Below are positions 24,093 through 32,539 of a DNA stretch of 64,000 bases, in pieces. Below the pieces are notes generated by a model. It was not told the DNA's origin, searched no databases, and saw only the letters and a program-made list of their open reading frames with translations. The stretch comes from Fimbriimonadales bacterium. GTDB taxonomy: Bacteria > Armatimonadota > Fimbriimonadia > Fimbriimonadales > ATM1. Positions within the stretch are counted from its first letter, which is position 1. Each line of letters opens with the position of its first letter. The position numbers and the translations under genes were made by a program. The stretch lies in NCBI GenBank assembly GCA_026129745.1, contig JAHCHL010000003.1, positions 124,001-188,000 of the forward strand, in the 5' to 3' direction.

Positions 24093-25382
24093 TTACGCGA
24101 TTTCTTTGGCCGGCTGGATCTGCCCGACGCACTCCCCGAAACCGACACGGTAGCCATCGCCCTGGCAATAGCCGGTCATCGCGACAACGTCTCCATCGTG
24201 AAGAAACGCTCGTGTTTCACCGGTCTCATTGAGTGCGATTGGTCTCTCGCCGCGCCATGCGAGTTCAAGCATTGAGCCATAACTGTCCGGCTTGTCCCCC
24301 GATACGGTTCCGCTAGCGTACAGGTCACCGACCTGTACGTTCGTTCCGTTGATGGTTTGATGCGCAAGCTGCTGCGCCATGTTCCAATACATATTCTTGA
24401 AGTTCGTCTTGCAGATTCGTTGCGGAGCAGACATCTTTTCGGACTGGAGCCACACTTCAAGCTCGATGTTGAATCGCCATTTGCCGGAGTACTTGAGATA
24501 TGGCAGCACCGCCGGAGATTGGCGAGGGCCGCTGACTCGCCACGGAGCAAGCGCGTCCAAGGTGACAACCCAGGGACTGACGGAAGTGCCGAAGGACTTC
24601 GAAAGAAACGGCCCGAGCGGCTGGTACTCCCATCGCTGAATGTCACGCGCAGACCAATCGTTGACAAGACATAGACCAAAGATATAGTCCTCTGCATCCG
24701 ATGTAGCGACACGCGTGCCAAGCTCATTAGCCTTTCCTGCATAAAACCCAACTTCCAATTCAAAGTCCAACGCTTTCGAAGCGGATTGAATCGGCTTCTC
24801 TTCGTTAGGTGGAAGGATCTGTCCGTTAGGCCTCCTGATCGGCGTCCCTGAAATCACAATGCTCGATGCTCTGCCGTTATAACCGACTGGCAAGTGCTTC
24901 CAATTCGGCATTAGTGGATTGTCCGGGCGGAACATGCTGCCGACGTTCGTTGCGTGCTGTTCCGACGAGTAAAAGTCAACGTAGTCGCCAATGAACACCG
25001 GCAAATGCATTTGAACTTCGCCCATAGGGATCAGCGCACGTTTTTGAAGTTCGCGATTGTCTCGCAAATCCGCCGTCTTCTCTTCGAGAATCTCGAACAG
25101 CCGTCTCCGAATCGACTGCCAGGCAGGACGGCCACATGCCATGAACTCGTTCAGCCTGTCGAGTGCAAACACATTGAAAGGAATGTGTCCTTGCGACAGC
25201 AAGCCTTCATCATAGAGCAGCGCAAGGTCGAGTATCTGATCGCCAATTGCGACGCAAGCACGCTTCGGTTCATGTCTTCGCGAGAAGATGCCATACGGCA
25301 AGTTCTGTATGGGAAAGTGGGATTCTGGATCTACATTGATCCACGAGCGAGCCTTTGGGTTTGTCGTCTGATCTTTTGCCAT
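24093..25382 (-). CDS. fahA: Fumarylacetoacetase
   Basis: 429-aa hydrolase for the last step of tyrosine breakdown, giving fumarate and acetoacetate. The N-terminal domain has LPYGIFSRR; the catalytic domain shows [19 protein letters not shown], the metal-binding [30 protein letters not shown] and the closing [17 protein letters not shown]. Length fits the eukaryote-like full-length family. It lies 4 bp after the unknown gene upstream and 11 bp before gdhA. The earlier steps (hppD, hmgA) are not in the window. Confidence 0.95.
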   Translation of the reverse strand: MAKDQTTNPKARSWINVDPESHFPIQNLPYGIFSRRHEPKRACVAIGDQILDLALLYDEGLLSQGHIPFNVFALDRLNEFMACGRPAWQSIRRRLFEILEEKTADLRDNRELQKRALIPMGEVQMHLPVFIGDYVDFYSSEQHATNVGSMFRPDNPLMPNWKHLPVGYNGRASSIVISGTPIRRPNGQILPPNEEKPIQSASKALDFELEVGFYAGKANELGTRVATSDAEDYIFGLCLVNDWSARDIQRWEYQPLGPFLSKSFGTSVSPWVVTLDALAPWRVSGPRQSPAVLPYLKYSGKWRFNIELEVWLQSEKMSAPQRICKTNFKNMYWNMAQQLAHQTINGTNVQVGDLYASGTVSGDKPDSYGSMLELAWRGERPIALNETGETRAFLHDGDVVAMTGYCQGDGYRVGFGECVGQIQPAKEIA

Positions 25383-25386
25383 TTCT

Positions 25387-26310
25387 TTACTGGAATGTGT
25401 AGCTGAGATTCTGCAAATCTTCGACGGGCTCCATGACGGAGCATGAACCGAATCCTACTGCAAAAGCTCGTCCCGATTCGATTTGGGCAATGTTCGCTTC
25501 GATGTTGCCAACTTTCATGCCATCGTCATCGAAACAAAACTCAGCTCGATCCGTCTCCATGAGAATCGCTTCGATCGTTTGCGATTCAAGCCCATGCGCC
25601 TTCGCAAGCACAGCTGCGCAAAACACATTGAGGAACCCATGCATTCGCACATCGAGCACTTTATCTATATGATAAAAAGGGTGGTGAAGACCTGCAGTAA
25701 ACTTCACGCTGATGTCTGCTGATGCAGCGCTCTCGATCGCCCCAGCCAAAGTCTCCGTATCTGGAAATGCTTGCGCGTTTACTCCTCCCAATCGAAACTT
25801 GACAAAACTGCGCTTAGTGATGGAGACACTTCTGATGGCTGAGTCGATTTGATCTCTCGACAATTCGATGATCGGAATCTCGCAAAACACTTTGCTTGCC
25901 GGGCAACCCGCGGTCGCTCTTTTGAGTGCTTCACCCAACGATTCGGCTGCAGCAAGATTGGCTGGAATCCTGAACTCATAAGAGCGAGCTTCACATTGCG
26001 ACGAACGCAGCGCGTCGAATACTTCGAAGTCCTCATTGCAATGCGAAAGGAGCTCTTCCGGGCTGCTTCCTCCTCTTCCTATGAGGGCAATCGGCAAGCT
26101 CTCAAGCTGGGCGTATTCGTGTTCGCGCGACTTGAGTTCGGCTAACTTGTCGACTGGACAGACGAAAGATCCGACTAACCAGTGGAACGGTGAGTCTGCG
26201 TAATCCACGTAGTTTCGAAGCGATTCCTCAAAGGGAAGCTGCGCTGGAGGATAGATGCCGGCGTAATCGATAATTCCAGTAAGTAGCAAGCGCAGCGAGC
26301 GGGGCATCAT
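25387..26310 (-). CDS. Conserved-looking protein of unknown function, fahA-linked
   Basis: 307 aa with no family that I recognise. There is no signal peptide or membrane helix. The sequence alternates helices with short hydrophobic strands (SPFHWLVGSFVCP, KVFCEIPIIEL, FVKFRLGGVNAQAFP, ISVKFTAGLHHPFY), which suggests a TIM-barrel-like alpha/beta fold with a conserved-looking Lys and His pair near 205-210. It is the first gene of the operon with fahA and gdhA, so a role in aromatic amino-acid breakdown is a reasonable guess only. The start (26310 or the next codon, 26307) lacks a clear SD. cca is divergent, 19 bp away. Confidence 0.7.
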   Translation of the reverse strand: MMPRSLRLLLTGIIDYAGIYPPAQLPFEESLRNYVDYADSPFHWLVGSFVCPVDKLAELKSREHEYAQLESLPIALIGRGGSSPEELLSHCNEDFEVFDALRSSQCEARSYEFRIPANLAAAESLGEALKRATAGCPASKVFCEIPIIELSRDQIDSAIRSVSITKRSFVKFRLGGVNAQAFPDTETLAGAIESAASADISVKFTAGLHHPFYHIDKVLDVRMHGFLNVFCAAVLAKAHGLESQTIEAILMETDRAEFCFDDDGMKVGNIEANIAQIESGRAFAVGFGSCSVMEPVEDLQNLSYTFQ

Positions 26311-26329
26311 GGGGAGAACATCTTAGCAG

Positions 26330-27739
26330 ATGGCACGACCGGAACATAATCTGAGAGTGAAGGCGGTCGAGCGGATTGCATCAGCGACTGAGAATACCGA
26401 GTGGCATGGCCGCTTGTATCTGGTTGGGGGCGCCGTTCGAGACCCTTTGCTTGGACTCGATAGGCCGAACGAGTGCGACATCGTCGTTGAAGGCGACGCC
26501 ATCGAACTTGTGAATTATCTTTATGCAGCGGGAATCAGCGATGTGCATCCTGTCGTCTATCCGCGTTTCGGGACGGCAATGCTTCATTTAGAAGGCTCAA
26601 ACGTTGAATTCGTTTCCGCAAGAAAGGAGTCCTATAGCGAACACAGCAGAAAGCCAAACGTTGAAGCCGCAAGCTTGCTCGAAGACGCCAAGCGACGTGA
26701 CTTCACAGTAAACGCCTTGATGCGAAACATACATTCAGGCGAACTCTTGGATTTGCTTGGAACTGGACTCGAAGACTTGAAAAATAGAGTTCTCAGAACG
26801 CCACTCGAACCAGTCGAGACGTTCCGCGACGATCCTCTAAGAATGCTCAGAGCAGTTAGACTGAAGAACCGATTGAAATTCGATTTTGCACCTGGCTTGG
26901 CCAATGCGATCTCACAGGAAGCGAGCAGGCTTAAGATCATAAGCGCTGAACGAATTCGAGACGAAATCATAAAGATGTTGCTAGATCGATCGGCGGCACA
27001 GAGTTTGAAAGACTTGATGTCGCTTGGTTTGCTGCACGAAATAGCGCCAGAGTTTGTAGCTGCAATCGGCGTCGACCAAGGCACGTATCACGACAAGGAT
27101 GTTTGGGAACACACATTGGACGTCGTCGAGATGGCCGCGCAAGGTGAATATGAGAATGACGAAGAAAGGCTGATTGTGCTGCTTGCAGCTTCGCTTCATG
27201 ACATCGGAAAACCCTGTACGAAATCGATTGAAGCGACAGGCAGAGTCAGGTTCTTCGGACATGACAAGCAGGGAGCAGTAATTGCGGAAAGGATACTAAC
27301 CCGGATGCGATTCCCAAAGAGAACAGTTCACGCAGTCAGTAAGCTTGTCGGTAACCATATGAGGCTTGGCTCTGCGCCGGAGTTCTCTAAAGCAGCCGCA
27401 AGAAGGCTGCTCCGAGACATGGGTGAACTTACAGAACCATTTCTTCGGCTTTGTGAAGCGGATGCTGCTGCCATCGGACGAATTCCGAAACCCATCCCTT
27501 TCGATGAGATTCGAAGCAGGCTTGCAGAAGTTCAAAAGTCGACCGAGTCGGCCCCATTGGATTCTCCTTTGACTGGCAAGGAAATCATGGCCGAATTAGG
27601 ACTAAAGCCAGGACCGGAAGTTGGCGAGTGGAAGCAATTTCTCCAAGAGGCTGTCATCGAAGGAGTGATTGAGCAGGGCGACAAAGGTGGGGCACGCAAG
27701 CTGCTTTTGCGCGCCCGCAATCTAAGCGAGACCGATTGA
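26330..27739 (+). CDS. cca: CCA-adding tRNA nucleotidyltransferase / poly(A) polymerase family, with HD domain
   Basis: 469 aa. Class II nucleotidyltransferase head: GGAVRDPLLG near residue 34, the metal site as NECDIVVEG, then RRDFTVNALM and the ERxRxE region ISAERIRDEIIKML. Residues 255-400 form an HD domain (DVWEHTLDV, LLAASLHDIGKP, HDKQGAVIAERIL, NHMRLG). The catalytic pair is Glu-Cys-Asp instead of the usual Asp-x-Asp, which is unusual. Because tRNA-Leu here already encodes CCA, the role may be repair. It is divergent from the fahA operon with a very short 19-bp gap. Confidence 0.92.
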   Translation: MARPEHNLRVKAVERIASATENTEWHGRLYLVGGAVRDPLLGLDRPNECDIVVEGDAIELVNYLYAAGISDVHPVVYPRFGTAMLHLEGSNVEFVSARKESYSEHSRKPNVEAASLLEDAKRRDFTVNALMRNIHSGELLDLLGTGLEDLKNRVLRTPLEPVETFRDDPLRMLRAVRLKNRLKFDFAPGLANAISQEASRLKIISAERIRDEIIKMLLDRSAAQSLKDLMSLGLLHEIAPEFVAAIGVDQGTYHDKDVWEHTLDVVEMAAQGEYENDEERLIVLLAASLHDIGKPCTKSIEATGRVRFFGHDKQGAVIAERILTRMRFPKRTVHAVSKLVGNHMRLGSAPEFSKAAARRLLRDMGELTEPFLRLCEADAAAIGRIPKPIPFDEIRSRLAEVQKSTESAPLDSPLTGKEIMAELGLKPGPEVGEWKQFLQEAVIEGVIEQGDKGGARKLLLRARNLSETD

Positions 27740-27808
27740 AAGTGCTACTGAACATCGCAACAATCTATGCGTCAATCCGGCTATCTCGAATCTGGAGATA
27801 CACAGAAA

Positions 27809-28132
27809 ATGAACAAAAGCAAGTGGATAGGCGCAGCAGGCATCGCGATTGCTGCAATTTCAGTCCCCGTCTCGTACTCGATAGCCCAAGGCCCCGGTCC
27901 TGGCCAGCAGCAAGGCCAAACCAGACCATTCCAGGATCGGGTTCAAATGCCAATGCCCGGACCCGGAGGAGCGACGATGGTCGCCGACGGAGACTTTCTT
28001 TACATCATGCAAGGCAACCGATTGTTCAAAGTCGACAAGAGGGAACTTGCAGTGCGCGCATCGAGCGTGCTGCCTCTTCAAGAAAGAGGTCAAGGCCCTG
28101 GCGGTCCGCCCCCGGAAGAAACGGAAGAGTAA
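27809..28132 (+). CDS. Small secreted protein of unknown function
   Basis: 107 aa. The ATG at 27809 (GGAGA 10 nt upstream) starts a signal peptide (MNKSKWIGAAGIAIAAISVP). Then come a Gly/Pro/Gln-rich stretch, a compact segment VADGDFLYIMQGNRLFKVDKRELAV of beta-propeller-strand type, and a Pro/Glu-rich tail. Similar small proteins are common in Planctomycetota and Armatimonadota, but I know no function. It is followed at once by a terminator. Confidence 0.75.
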   Translation: MNKSKWIGAAGIAIAAISVPVSYSIAQGPGPGQQQGQTRPFQDRVQMPMPGPGGATMVADGDFLYIMQGNRLFKVDKRELAVRASSVLPLQERGQGPGGPPPEETEE

Positions 28133-28141
28133 CGTCTCGAT

Positions 28142-28171
28142 GATGGCCACCGGAATTCGGTGGCCATCTTG
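28142..28171 (+). terminator. Rho-independent terminator
   Basis: A perfect 11-bp stem GATGGCCACCG (28142-28152) / CGGTGGCCATC (28158-28168) with a GAATT loop and a following TTGTTT tail. Confidence 0.85.
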
Positions 28172-28186
28172 TTTCAGAATCGCGCC

Positions 28187-28927
28187 ATGCCGATCGAGGT
28201 TGCGCTGCAGCTCTACACCATCCGCTCCGAAACATCCAAAGACTTCATTGGCGCATGTGAACGCGTTAAGCGATTCGGATGCGACAACATCGAACTCGCT
28301 GGTTTCGGAGGCATGAGAGCAAAAGACCTCGCAAAGGCGTTGAATGGCATCGGCCTGAGAGCAATCGGCTCTCACGTCGGCATCGAGTCAGTCATCGAAT
28401 CCAGCAACACGATCGATGATCACCTCGAATTAGGCTGCAAGCTGATCACGGTTCCGTGGCTTGCAAACGAGAGACGGGCGACGGCTGAAGCATGGCGAGC
28501 AACCGGACAGGTGTTAGAAGAAGCTGCTCACAAGTTTCGTGATGCTGGCATTCAGCTTGGCTATCACAATCACTCGTTCGAGTTCGAACCAGTAGGGGAA
28601 CAAGCCGGTTGGGAAATCTTGTTCGATGCTGCGCCAAGCATCGACGCACAGGTAGACGTCTATTGGGCCGCAAAAGGAAGTCGTGATCCGTCGGCAACGA
28701 TTCGATCGCTACCAGGTCGAACGCCTACCATCCATGCGAAGGACTTGGCAGTAGACGGGGGCGACATCGAACTGGGAAACGGGATCCTCGACTGGGAGAG
28801 CATCAAAGACGCCTGCGTGGCAAACGGAGTGCTGTTTGCCATCGTCGAAATGGACAATCCGCGGCTCCCGCCGTTGGAAAGTGCAGAAGCGTGTGTTCGA
28901 TTTGCCAAAAGTCTTTTCTCAGTTTGA
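28187..28927 (+). CDS. Sugar phosphate isomerase/epimerase (xylose-isomerase-like TIM barrel)
   Basis: 246 aa from the ATG at 28187; the GTG at 28160 lies inside the terminator hairpin and is rejected. It belongs to the AP-endonuclease 2/xylose isomerase-like superfamily: VALQLYTIR near residue 5, AIGSHVG near 65, LGYHNHSFEF near 124 with the metal-binding His, DVYWAAKG near 158, and HAKDL near 182 plus Glu of IVEMD near 222. The metal-ligand set (Glu, Asp, His, Glu) looks complete. The true substrate cannot be told from the sequence. Confidence 0.88.
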   Translation: MPIEVALQLYTIRSETSKDFIGACERVKRFGCDNIELAGFGGMRAKDLAKALNGIGLRAIGSHVGIESVIESSNTIDDHLELGCKLITVPWLANERRATAEAWRATGQVLEEAAHKFRDAGIQLGYHNHSFEFEPVGEQAGWEILFDAAPSIDAQVDVYWAAKGSRDPSATIRSLPGRTPTIHAKDLAVDGGDIELGNGILDWESIKDACVANGVLFAIVEMDNPRLPPLESAEACVRFAKSLFSV

Positions 28928-28970
28928 AAAAAGAGTGTTGAAAACAGCAGGAAAAGCTGTGGAAACCTCG

Positions 28971-28976
28971 TATAAT
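28971..28976 (+). promoter_or_regulatory. -10 box of the ncRNA candidate
   Basis: TATAAT, perfect consensus, about 7 nt upstream of the inferred RNA start. A -35 hexamer is not evident at 16-18 nt; TTGAAA lies too far upstream. Confidence 0.5.
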
Positions 28977-28982
28977 AGCTAT

Positions 28983-29143
28983 GTCCGTATGTCCATCCGG
29001 ACGTTAGGGAAATGCAGGAAGCTTAAGTGGTTCCTTCCCAGTTCGCCCGGGAGAAGCAGGGTATTCATCTGGACTGCGGCCAGCTTGCACGACAAAGGAG
29101 AGCGCGCGGCGGACGAGCCCATCCGCCGCGCAACTCTTTTTTG
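28983..29143 (+). ncRNA. Free-standing structured RNA candidate (about 160 nt)
   Basis: This intergenic block has its own TATAAT box and its own strong terminator and no open reading frame with an SD. Inside are several possible stems: GTCCG/CGGAC near 28984-29001, GGGAA/TTCCC (29007 to about 29039) with an inner GGAA/TTCC, CTGG/CCAG near 29070-29082, and the terminator. It matches none of the conserved cores I know (SRP, 6S, tmRNA, RNase P or common riboswitches), and the next gene on its strand is 6 kb away, so it is not a leader. Confidence 0.5.
29104..29142 (+). terminator. Rho-independent terminator of the ncRNA
   Basis: A 10-bp stem GCGCGGCGGA (29104-29113) / TCCGCCGCGC (29122-29131), then AACTC and TTTTTT. 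It also lies just past the end of the convergent YHS lipoprotein gene. Confidence 0.88.
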
Positions 29144-29151
29144 AGATAGGT

Positions 29152-29535
29152 TTACTCGGATTTGGCGGCGTACTTAGCTGGCTCAGCGGCGAACTTTTCA
29201 GGGCAACCATCACAGCAGAAGTAGTAGCGGACCCCTTCGTAGTCCTGATACTTCTTGCCTTCCGTACTGCTGATCTCGACGCCTTTCATGACAGGGCAGA
29301 CGACTTTTCCGCCTTCCATATAGGCGACTGGCTCGGTGGACGCACCATTGGATGGTTGAGCTCCACCTGGAGCAGGCTCAACCGGCTGCTCTGCAGGCTT
29401 CCCGTGGTCGTGGCCGTCGTCGTGCGAATGAGTTTCAGTCTGTGTGGCATCTGTGGTCTGCTCGGAACTGCAGCCTGTAGAAATCAGGAATGCGATTGCG
29501 ATGGCAAAGAGCGATGCGAATATAGCTTTGTACAT
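29152..29535 (-). CDS. Lipoprotein with His-rich linker and YHS-like metal domain
   Basis: 127 aa from the ATG at 29535, with AGGAGGA 4 nt upstream. The signal MYKAIFASLFAIAIAFLISTGC leads to a lipidated Cys. Residues about 30-45 are His/Asp-rich (THSHDDGHDHGK), suggesting metal binding. The C-terminal half is a YHS/TRASH-type domain: VVCPVMKG, then YEGVRYYFCCDGCPEKFAAEP, with the cysteine pattern used to bind copper or similar metals. It is probably a periplasmic metal-binding or metal-sensing lipoprotein. Another lipoprotein gene lies upstream, separated by a terminator. Confidence 0.85.
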   Translation of the reverse strand: MYKAIFASLFAIAIAFLISTGCSSEQTTDATQTETHSHDDGHDHGKPAEQPVEPAPGGAQPSNGASTEPVAYMEGGKVVCPVMKGVEISSTEGKKYQDYEGVRYYFCCDGCPEKFAAEPAKYAAKSE

Positions 29536-29587
29536 TGAGTCCTCCTGTTGTGTGATAGGGCGGATCGAAGAGCCCACATAAATAGTA

Positions 29588-29619
29588 CGAGCGGCGGGAC
29601 CTTGCGGGTCCGCCGCTCG
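29588..29619 (-). terminator. Terminator of the AAPGG-repeat lipoprotein gene
   Basis: A 12-14 bp stem with one mismatch (CGAGCGGCGG... / ...CCGCCGCTCG) closed by a small TTGC/GCAA loop. On the minus strand it is followed by the weak tail GTACTATTTAT. Confidence 0.65.
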
Positions 29620-29641
29620 ACTTCCAATTGGATGCTAGAAA

Positions 29642-29977
29642 CTAGCCGCCTGAACCGGTTCCACCGGGAGCTGCGCCGCCGGGAGCTGCGCCGCCGGGGG
29701 CTGCGCCACCGGGAGCTGCGCCACCGGGAGCCGCACCGTCGGTCTTGGGCGCGTCGCCCGTTGCCGGTGCGTCGCCGGCGGGCTTATCGCCCGCTGCGGG
29801 CGCCTGGGTGTCGACCGCTGGCTTTTCATCCATCGTGCCGGTCTTCGGTCCATCGCCGGAACCGGCTGCCGGAGTGTCGGTCGTGCCCTCGTCAGCGGTT
29901 TCTTGGCTGCAGCCAACCAGGAACGCCGATCCGATAAGCATGAGGCTCGCGAGGAGCGCAAAGATCTTCTTATTCAC
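29642..29977 (-). CDS. Low-complexity lipoprotein with AAPGG repeats
   Basis: 111 aa from the GTG at 29977, with AGGAGGTG 7 nt upstream. The signal MNKKIFALLASLMLIGSAFLVGC gives a lipidated Cys at 23. The mature part is Pro/Ala/Gly/Asp-rich with no predicted fold and ends in five AAPGG units. Probably a surface-anchored flexible spacer protein. A 15-bp tandem DNA repeat encodes the tail. Confidence 0.75.
   Translation of the reverse strand: MNKKIFALLASLMLIGSAFLVGCSQETADEGTTDTPAAGSGDGPKTGTMDEKPAVDTQAPAAGDKPAGDAPATGDAPKTDGAAPGGAAPGGAAPGGAAPGGAAPGGTGSGG
29664..29738 (-). repeat. Five 15-bp tandem repeats coding for AAPGG
   Basis: Five copies of CCGGGAGCTGCGCCG (plus-strand form) with 0-3 changes each. 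Being in-frame multiples of 15 bp, copy number can vary by slippage without shifting the frame. Confidence 0.9.
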
Positions 29978-30187
29978 TTGAATACACCTCCTGAGTGTAT
30001 GGCTGGGCTTTTTGCCCAGATCGCTTAGTTTTACCTTGGGCTTGCCTCACGTTTCGACCCCGCACGGTCCGGAAAGAACCGAATCCGCTCTTGTTGCTGG
30101 GCTTCGTCGTAGGTGACGCCCAGTACGAGAATACGCTCGAAGATCTGAAAACGGTGCGATTTTGCGCTCCGGATTCTGCGATGGGTC

Positions 30188-32503
30188 TTAGTTCCTGGGT
30201 CGGTCCGCCAGAATCGCGGCCGCGAGGAGAAAGGACTCTTTGGGAGCCCTGGCAGCCAACCGAATGAGCTTCGGGTTCTCTGTCGCGCCGGCAAGCAACT
30301 CGATGGCTTCCTGCTCCATTCCCGAATGGTAGAGGGCTGTCGCCCTTCGAATGCCCTTGGTGTAGTGGTTTCTGACGAGGTCCATCATGTACTGATCTCG
30401 CTTGACTGAGTCCAACAATAGGAGCCTGTAGAGCTCGTCCTCGATTCCGAAAATGCGGGCAGCCGCGAGCAACGCCCGCCTTCTTCCAACCGCGGAATCC
30501 ATTTGTTTGGCAGCTTTGAGAATCAAATCGATGTCGTCTTCATCTCCTACGCATGAAAGAGCGTAGGCGACCTCTGCAAACGTTTCATCGACATCACCCG
30601 AAAGAAGCTCGCGCAAAATCGGTGCGGCGGATTTGAATTCGAGCTCAGCGCAAGCCTCCGCAGCAGCGACACGCACGGATGGATACTCGTCCTTCAACGC
30701 AGCGACGATCACTTGCTCGCAAGAGTCGTCTCCAATCGTTCTAAGGGCTTGTATCGCTGCCCGTCTCAGCTCTGGATCGTCCGGATGGCTGGCCGCCTCC
30801 ATCAAAGGTCCGATTGCGTTTCGCGAACCGAGCCTTCCGAGTGCACGCGCAGTCGCACGTCGAACCGACGATGATGGGTTTTCGAGCAAGGAGATTAGTG
30901 CAGGTACTGCGCTTTCGTCTCCAATGCTCGAAATCGTTTCGATCATTTCATCTTCGACAAAAGTAGGATGACGTTCGATGAGCCGAATGAGCGCACGCAC
31001 CGATTCCGGTCCACCAATCTGCCGGAGCGCAGACGCGGCTTCCCGCCTTACCTTTGGAGACGGATCATTGAGCAAACGCGCGATCTCCGTCTCGGCCATC
31101 CGCATCTTCGACTCTGCGACCTTTCTGATTGCTGACTGCTTTTCGCTCGTCCCCCCCGCAGTAGTCAATTGGCGCATCGCAAGGACTCCCTTCGGCCTTA
31201 CTCCTGCAATCTGCTTTAGAAAGTCTCGAATTCCACGCGACGACCGATCGACGATTCCGAACAACAAGAGCACTGACAGTGCGCGAACGGCGGCATTGAT
31301 CACGAAAAGCCATTGATAAGCGGATGCTTCGCCGACGAGACCGCGAAGTTGGTGGAGCAGAACGCCGGCGCCAAGCGGAGCCAGACCTGAAACGACAGCC
31401 ATCACAGCCTGTGCAAGCCCAATCGCGGGCCCGCGTATCGATTCCGGTGCAACTGCAAGAATGAAATTGAATTGACCGACGCCGACTCCGGTCCATGCGA
31501 ATCCGGCAGCGATATGTCCGACACAGAGGACGATGTAGTTCCAAACCGGTCGGCCAGGTTCAGCCAAAACCCAAGAAAGCGGCCCTAACGCAAGCAACAC
31601 TCCCGACAAGAACAGCACCGGCTTGTTGCCGTACTTGTCGCTAAGGTATCCCCACATGCCCGCCGACAAAAGCGCAGAAATTGCGGTGAATGCAGCGAAA
31701 ACTTGCAAGTCTATGAAACTGAGTCCCAAAACCTCTCTTCCATAGTAAAAGAAGAACGGGCCTGCGAGGATCTGACCAATGACGAAAACGACAAGAAAGA
31801 TCAGCAATCGCCGAAATGCCTTGTCCTGAACTGGATCGGCGAATGATCGAATTGTCGCGAAGAAGCTTCTCTTTTTGACTTCATCCCTTTGCGTGTCTGG
31901 CATCCGGAGATAGAAGAGCAAGCTGATAATTCCGAACAAAACACCGCTTCCAAAGACGATGGCCAGGCCGACATCCTTGTCTCCGTGTGTGCGGATCCAA
32001 TCCATCAAGGCAGAAGCGGGAAAACCAATGATTGCGCCGACAAGAACTGCCAGCGCATGCCTTCTCGAAAAGTACCAGCCTCGATGGGATTGCGGCACCA
32101 AAACGCTCAGCCATTGGTTGTATGTCGCCTGTACAAAGTGAATCGAAGCCGCCTGCATCGCAATGCAAAAGATGAGAATCTCCAGTCGAGGCCAAGATGC
32201 GGGCGCTAAAGGTAAGAAAACAACAGGAACCCACCAAAGCCTCCAGAGCAATCCGCCAATCAATACAAATCGTTTGTATCCGGAGTACCGCTCTCCGATT
32301 ACGCTGCCTGGAATCTGAAGTATTCCGATAATGGCTGGTAACGCGCCTATCCAACCACGGATTCTATCGTCTTGCGTCAGTTCGCGAGTGAATTCCGCCA
32401 GAAAGTTACCAGCTACCAGTGCGCCAAAAGCCGTTGCGAAGGCCATGTCGATGTTGGCCGTTCGCAACGCACGAAGATTATCGAGCCGGGATTCGGATGA
32501 CAC
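30188..32503 (-). CDS. MFS transporter fused to HEAT repeats
   Basis: 771 aa. Residues about 1-430 form a 12-helix major facilitator domain, with the loop LSDKYGNKPVLFLSG around 290 as the most typical MFS signature. After a linker, residues about 455-690 carry six or seven HEAT-like repeats (NDPSPKVRREAASALRQIG, ENPSSSVRRATARALGRLG and others), which should sit in the cytosol. The final 80 residues are helical. Such MFS-HEAT fusions are rare but occur in Armatimonadota and Planctomycetota; partner and substrate are unknown. Start is the GTG at 32503, 36 bp after the GNAT gene, probably the last gene of the cdaA operon. Confidence 0.85.
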   Translation of the reverse strand: MSSESRLDNLRALRTANIDMAFATAFGALVAGNFLAEFTRELTQDDRIRGWIGALPAIIGILQIPGSVIGERYSGYKRFVLIGGLLWRLWWVPVVFLPLAPASWPRLEILIFCIAMQAASIHFVQATYNQWLSVLVPQSHRGWYFSRRHALAVLVGAIIGFPASALMDWIRTHGDKDVGLAIVFGSGVLFGIISLLFYLRMPDTQRDEVKKRSFFATIRSFADPVQDKAFRRLLIFLVVFVIGQILAGPFFFYYGREVLGLSFIDLQVFAAFTAISALLSAGMWGYLSDKYGNKPVLFLSGVLLALGPLSWVLAEPGRPVWNYIVLCVGHIAAGFAWTGVGVGQFNFILAVAPESIRGPAIGLAQAVMAVVSGLAPLGAGVLLHQLRGLVGEASAYQWLFVINAAVRALSVLLLFGIVDRSSRGIRDFLKQIAGVRPKGVLAMRQLTTAGGTSEKQSAIRKVAESKMRMAETEIARLLNDPSPKVRREAASALRQIGGPESVRALIRLIERHPTFVEDEMIETISSIGDESAVPALISLLENPSSSVRRATARALGRLGSRNAIGPLMEAASHPDDPELRRAAIQALRTIGDDSCEQVIVAALKDEYPSVRVAAAEACAELEFKSAAPILRELLSGDVDETFAEVAYALSCVGDEDDIDLILKAAKQMDSAVGRRRALLAAARIFGIEDELYRLLLLDSVKRDQYMMDLVRNHYTKGIRRATALYHSGMEQEAIELLAGATENPKLIRLAARAPKESFLLAAAILADRPRN

Positions 32504-32539
32504 TCTGGAAGGTGGTGGATGTTACCGCCCGGCTATCAG

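Noticed and set aside
29978-30187. Short open frames in the gap before the MFS-HEAT gene
   Set aside because: No SD, no domain; only a small GGGC/GCCC hairpin is present. I see no gene here.
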